Shown here: positions 61,601 through 64,000 of the stretch, piece after piece
How positions within the stretch are numbered: position 1 is the first letter of the stretch
Layout: each line of letters opens with the position of its first letter
NCBI RefSeq assembly: GCF_900172345.1
Contig: NZ_FWFY01000010.1
Coordinates: forward strand, 62,001-126,000
Direction: 5' to 3'
From: Limimaricola soesokkakensis
Lineage (GTDB): Bacteria; Pseudomonadota; Alphaproteobacteria; Rhodobacterales; Rhodobacteraceae
DNA length: 64,000 nucleotides
Translations under genes and position numbers: made by a program
Notes under the pieces: model-generated
What the model was told of the DNA's origin: nothing
Databases searched by the model: none
Seen by the model: only the letters and a program-made list of their open reading frames with translations

Positions 61601-62558
61601 GCCCCGAGACCCGCCACGGCATCTCCTCGCCCTCGCCCTCGCCCTCGCGGCGCTCGACCTTGGGGCGGATCCTGCAATGCCCGGCGCGCAGGTCATCGCC
61701 GAACCACGACACCACCAGCGAGGCGGCGCGGCATTCGGGCAGCTCCTCCACGAGATCGTCGAGCGCGGCCTCGGCGTCGCTCGGCCCCGAGGGCCCGTGC
61801 AGGTTGGCGGGCCTTCGCTCGGCAAAGCCCGAGGCCACATGCACCGGCGTCGCGGCCAGCGCGTATTCGCCGGTGCCCGGGATCACCGCGACGCCGCGCA
61901 CGAGACGGGCGATGTCCTCGGCCCGCGCGGGGTCCGACAGGTCGGCGGGGCGCAGCACCTCGAAGGAGAATTGCGGCACCCGGTTGCCGAAGCGCGCGAG
62001 GTCGAGATCCTCGATCACCACATAGGCGAGCCCGCGATAGGCGGGCGCGCGGCCGATCCCCTTGACCGCCTCGATCTTCGCATCCGGCCGCTGGTCCTCG
62101 CGGCCCTCGTGCAGCCGCCACGTGATCTCGTCGCGGCCAAGCTCGACCCCGTCGGCCCAGATCCGCGCCACCCGGCGCACCGGCCCCTCGCAGAGCCCGA
62201 TGGCGAGGCTCACCGCGTAGGAATACTCGACCACCTCCGGGCGCGGCGCACCCTTGCCGCCGCCCGAACTGGCGCGGCGCTCCTCGAAATCCGAGGCCCA
62301 GATTACCTGCCCGCCGATCCGCATCCGGCCCCAGAGCCGGGCGATCGGCTCGCCCTCGCCCGCGCCGGTGAAGCGGTACCGGTCGACCCGTCCGGTCTCG
62401 ACCGGGTCGGCCCCGGCCCCCAAGAGCCGCGCATCGATCGCCCGGCCCAGCGCCGCGCCGCCCGCGCGGCCCAGCATCGCGCCCGACAGCCCCATGAGGC
62501 TGCCGCCGACCGCGCCGCCAAGGGCCATCCCCGCCGCTCCGAACACGATGGTCGCCAT
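58644..62558 (-). CDS. GTA host-specificity/tail-tip protein (g15, TIM-barrel)
   Basis: The 1304-residue protein is the largest GTA structural protein, forming the tail hub/tip that contacts recipients. A glycine-rich hydrophobic N-terminus (MATIVFGAAGMALGGAVGGS) is followed by a phage-tail-like region, a TIM-barrel glycoside-hydrolase-like domain (about 340-760; YAADWTEYHGHQPGG, GIDNYMPLSDW, TELGCAAVDRGSNQPNKF) and a C-terminal phage-tail region. The length and domain order match Rhodobacter GTA g15. Its ATG overlaps the g14 stop (TGATG) and its stop overlaps the next gene (ATGA). No premature stop or frameshift was seen, so the gene appears intact. Confidence 0.93.
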   Translation of the reverse strand: MATIVFGAAGMALGGAVGGSLMGLSGAMLGRAGGAALGRAIDARLLGAGADPVETGRVDRYRFTGAGEGEPIARLWGRMRIGGQVIWASDFEERRASSGGGKGAPRPEVVEYSYAVSLAIGLCEGPVRRVARIWADGVELGRDEITWRLHEGREDQRPDAKIEAVKGIGRAPAYRGLAYVVIEDLDLARFGNRVPQFSFEVLRPADLSDPARAEDIARLVRGVAVIPGTGEYALAATPVHVASGFAERRPANLHGPSGPSDAEAALDDLVEELPECRAASLVVSWFGDDLRAGHCRIRPKVERREGEGEGEEMPWRVSGLDRAGAMAVPRVEDRPVYGGTPSDLSVIEAIRAMAARGLEVTYYPFILMDQLPGNGLPDPWGGTEQAALPWRGRISTARAPGQPGTTDRTAAAEAEVAAFFGAARASDFRIGVDGPVYEGPEDWGLRRFVLHQAHLCAMAGGVEAFCIGSELVALTTIRGAGDSYPAVDALRDLAAEVRGILGKQVKLSYAADWTEYHGHQPGGATKRFHLDPLWADPEIDFIGIDNYMPLSDWRDGTDHLDAAQHRSIYDLDYLAGNVAGGEGYDWYYHSPEARAAQIRTPITDGDGEPWVWRYKDLVGWWGNPHHERIDGMRQDAPTAWQPGSKPIRFTELGCAAVDRGSNQPNKFIDPKSSESALPYHSRGHRDERIQMQYLRAVHRHFADPGANPVSEIYGAPMLDTERMLVWAWDLRPYPWFPGLSEVWGDGANWARGHWITGRTAHRDLASVVAEICAEAGVSEIDTSRLHGLVRGYLARGQQSARAMLQPLMLAHGFDAVEREGRLVFRTRDGLADAALDSGRLVRVSPDMPILEIAREAGAALPDRVRLGYVAAETGATGSVEAALPGGAARHVEAAELPMVLTRAEAQAMAARWLAEMRLGRERAEFALPPSAHGLGPGDVVEIAGGDGGEGGAWRIERLERTSHAAIEAVRTAPGLYLPQPAEDDAEAPGAYVPPVPVEGVFLDLPLLTGEEVPHAPHFAATARPWPGAVALVSGVEDADHRLNLTQPLAATIGTTLTPLAAAPAGLWDRGPALRLRLAQGQLTGASRAAVLAGANLMAIGDGESDHWELLQFLRADPVEPGVFEISMRLRGQAGTDAVMPDIWPAGSRVVLLDGVPRQVALPDAARGLTRHYRFGPARRPLTDPSWRHAARAFAGIGLRPWAPVHLRVRQTGGDLAISWVRRARIGGDGWEGREVPLAEAREAYLLRISANGVALREAELAAPGFAYTAAMRAADGAAGPLVVQVAQISEAFGPGPFAEIAVAG

Positions 62559-63202
62559 CAGCCGATCCTTTCCGTTAATGCGAAACCGGCGGCGATGCGG
62601 CGCCGCCATGGCGGGGTCAGCGGGCTCTCGACCACGCCATGCCCCTCATAGGCGTGGATGAAGCGCGGCGCCTCGGGCGGCCCCGAAAGCAGCCCCAGAT
62701 GCCGTGCCGCCATCCCGTCCCGAAGCCGGAACAGCAGCAGGTCGCCGGGCCCGGCCTCGGCGGGCGCGATCTCGCGCAGATGCCGCCGCGCCGCATCGCA
62801 AAGCACCTCGCCGCCCCGCGCCTCGTGGCGCGGATAGGCGGGCACAGGCTCGGGCTCCGTCCCCGCCAGCGCCATCCAGACGCCGCGCACCAGCCCGAGG
62901 CAGTCGCAGCCCGCGCCGCGCCGCGCGGCCCCGTGCAGATAGGGCGTGCCGATCCAGAGCCGCGCCTCGGCCACGATCCGGTCGCCCGCCGCTGGCAGCG
63001 GTCCCGCGCCCGCTCCTGGCGAGAATTTCTCACACGCGTTCGGCAGGACTTCCCTGCCCGAACCGGGCAAGACCTCTGCGCATGGCGTTGGCGAAACCTT
63101 TGCGCACGCTTCCGGCAACGCTCGCCCGCACGCCTTTGGCAAGCCTTCCCCACACACCTCCGGCAAGTCGTCCCGGCACGCCTTTGGCGTGACCCGTCTC
63201 AT
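62558..63202 (-). CDS. GTA NlpC/P60-type cell-wall peptidase (g14) with repeat-bearing N-terminal extension
   Basis: The C-terminal 140 residues are a typical GTA g14 NlpC/P60 peptidase: IVAEARLWIGTPYLHGAA, then GAGCDCLGLVRGVW with the catalytic C101 and a later ARHLGL His segment. It cuts recipient peptidoglycan during DNA entry. The first 70 or so residues are unusual: nine octapeptide units of the form (L/S/T)-P-x-x-(C/G)-x-x-x. The ATG at 63202 overlaps the g13 stop as ATGA, which supports translation of the extension; a GTG at V77 would give the usual family length. No premature stop was seen. Confidence 0.88.
   Translation of the reverse strand: MRRVTPKACRDDLPEVCGEGLPKACGRALPEACAKVSPTPCAEVLPGSGREVLPNACEKFSPGAGAGPLPAAGDRIVAEARLWIGTPYLHGAARRGAGCDCLGLVRGVWMALAGTEPEPVPAYPRHEARGGEVLCDAARRHLREIAPAEAGPGDLLLFRLRDGMAARHLGLLSGPPEAPRFIHAYEGHGVVESPLTPPWRRRIAAGFALTERIG
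63023..63190 (-). repeat. 24-bp tandem repeats encoding cysteine octapeptides in g14
   Basis: Seven clear 24-bp units (residues 5-60 of g14) encode TPKACRDD, LPEVCGEG, LPKACGRA, LPEACAKV, SPTPCAEV, LPGSGREV and LPNACEKF. Two more degenerate units (SPGAGAGP, LPAAGDRI) carry the pattern to 62975. Six of the seven clear units hold a Cys at position 5; units differ at silent and non-silent sites but keep the frame. Confidence 0.85.
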
Positions 63203-64000
63203 GCGCCGCCCGCCCGTGGCACCGCCATCAGCCAGTCCGCCCCCGGCAGATGCGGGAAGCCTCGGAAGTTCAGGAAGTTGTCGAATTTCAACCGACAGGT
63301 CTCGCCTCGCTTGTCGCAGCCCGCGACGAGGCGCAGCGCCGTGCCGGGCGCGAGCGCGACACCGATGGGCCGCCACAGTTCGAGGATCCGCGCGCCCCCA
63401 TCGACCCGGTCCTCGCGGATTTCCGCCGCGAGCCCGGCGCCGGGCCCGTCCAGCACCTCGACCCGGCCATGGCCGAACCAGCCCGCGGCCGGCCCGTCGG
63501 GCCAGTCGAGGCGCAGCCGGGCGCCCTCCGCCGCCCCGAGCGAGCGCGTCACCGAAGCCCCGGCCTGCCCGAGATCGACCCCGCAGCGCGCATCGCCCAG
63601 GCAGGCGTCGCAGCGCGGCTGGTAGACCCGGCCCAGCGGTTGGTTCAGCAGGTCCGACAGCCCGCGCAGTTCGGCCCGGAACAGCGTGCCGTCTCGGCGG
63701 ATCTCGCCCAAGCGCCCCCGGAACTCCAGCACCCGCTGCTCGGGCGCGGCCCAGTTGACCCGCCAGAGCCGCAGCTCGGCCCCGTCGAGCCGGCCTTCGG
63801 CGATCTCGGCCTCGGTGATCCCTGCATCCGAGATCGCGCCCAGCGCCTCGCCGGTATCGGCGGCGAGCCCCGCGCCCTGCACCAGCGCGCTGGCGCTCAT
63901 CCCGGTCTCGGGGCGGAACGCGATGCCCTCGAAGGACAGGGCACGGTCGTGATCGGTAAAGCCGCGCTCCAGCCCGTCGGCGCGCCTGAGCGCCCAGGCG
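63199..64000 (-). CDS. GTA tail protein g13 (DUF2163), 5' end outside window
   Basis: The frame runs from the stop at 63199 to the right window edge, so at least 266 residues are visible and the start lies beyond 64000. The segment GFTDHDRALSFEGIAFRPETG (about 63900-63965) and later CDKRGETCRLKFDNFLNFRGFPHLPG are characteristic of the DUF2163 GTA/phage tail protein family, as are the paired cysteines in PRCDACLGDARCGVDL. It belongs to the baseplate/tail hub. Its stop overlaps the g14 start as ATGA, so g13, g14, g15 and the small gene form one coupled block. Confidence 0.93.
   Translation of the reverse strand, partial: AWALRRADGLERGFTDHDRALSFEGIAFRPETGMSASALVQGAGLAADTGEALGAISDAGITEAEIAEGRLDGAELRLWRVNWAAPEQRVLEFRGRLGEIRRDGTLFRAELRGLSDLLNQPLGRVYQPRCDACLGDARCGVDLGQAGASVTRSLGAAEGARLRLDWPDGPAAGWFGHGRVEVLDGPGAGLAAEIREDRVDGGARILELWRPIGVALAPGTALRLVAGCDKRGETCRLKFDNFLNFRGFPHLPGADWLMAVPRAGGA

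Noticed and set aside
58929-62651. Long plus-strand open frame opposite GTA g15
   Set aside because: It is rich in R, P, A and H with no domain; the minus strand gives a full-length g15 with the expected TIM-barrel motifs.
62975-63190. Repeat block considered as a CRISPR array
   Set aside because: Units are 24 bp and directly tandem with no spacers, lie inside a coding frame, and no cas genes are present.
58363-64000. Right-end tail genes considered as part of an active prophage
   Set aside because: Gene families (DUF2163, NlpC/P60, TIM-barrel g15) and their order match the Rhodobacter gene transfer agent; no integrase, lysogeny or attachment sites are visible, although most of the cluster is outside the window.

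Overview
The window is a high-GC chromosomal segment from an alphaproteobacterium, almost certainly of the order Rhodobacterales (Rhodobacteraceae/Roseobacter type). The evidence is the gene content and synteny: a DUF177-rpmF-plsX-fabH-ihfA-MerR block, a dgt...argS-SPOR-nagZ-scpA-scpB operon, an RNA methyltransferase/PIN pair, lipoyl-bearing PdhB, and at the right edge the tail end of a Rhodobacter-type gene transfer agent (GTA). Coding density is very high and many neighbours overlap by ATGA, GTGA or TGATG junctions. No insertion sequence, CRISPR array or rRNA operon was seen. One tRNA (Pro, GGG) is present.

Layout. 1-1.3 kb: an OlsB-like acyltransferase cut by the left edge, msrB, and a BamE-like lipoprotein. 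1.3-5.4 kb: envelope-lipid block (DUF177, rpmF, plsX, fabH) followed by ihfA and a MerR-type regulator. 5.5-6.7 kb: tRNA-Pro and dcd. 6.7-15.3 kb: minus-strand operon dgt, CPA-type antiporter, argS, SPOR protein, nagZ, scpA, scpB, serving chromosome condensation, wall recycling and dNTP control. 15.4-19.1 kb: an A-type Fe-S carrier, a class A penicillin-binding protein and xthA. 19.1-23.1 kb: a mixed region with a gene-poor stretch carrying an operator-like palindrome, a small exported protein, an FAD monooxygenase, a cysteine-poor DksA, two microproteins (56 and 52 aa) and an M48 protease. 23.1-31.3 kb: PIN/RNA methyltransferase pair, Entner-Doudoroff genes edd and eda separated by a lipoprotein gene, and glnE. 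31.4-38.2 kb: DUF2852, RDD, protein arginyl/leucyl transferase, a GH13 enzyme, phoX with a Pho box, and a YihY/BrkB protein. 38.3-41 kb: the ilvI-ilvN operon behind a leader-peptide attenuator. 41-47.9 kb: nucleoside hydrolase, SelO, a GAF/HisKA_2 kinase, two cyclophilins, pgk and an SDR. 48-53.4 kb: class I aldolase, ftsB and the pdhABC operon. 53.4-58.3 kb: AhpD-like protein, membrane PQQ dehydrogenase, EamA transporter, cysE. 58.4-64 kb: GTA tail genes g13 (partial), g14, g15 and a coupled small gene.

Central carbon metabolism is a recurring theme: edd, eda, pgk, class I fba and pdhABC all lie here. The promoter regions of edd and fba share a LacI-type operator word (GCGCTAAC). At edd it overlaps the predicted promoter, as for a repressor; at fba two copies sit just upstream, as for an activator. 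This fits the CceR regulon known in Rhodobacter.

The most unusual items are: a run of 24-bp repeats that adds a cysteine-bearing octapeptide array to the GTA peptidase g14; the textbook transcription attenuator of the ilv operon; two abutting 22-bp palindromes between ilvI and ilvN; hairpins that hold the ribosome-binding sites of two genes; and a 52-aa gene with weak NepR-like character. I saw no convincing wholly new multi-gene system.
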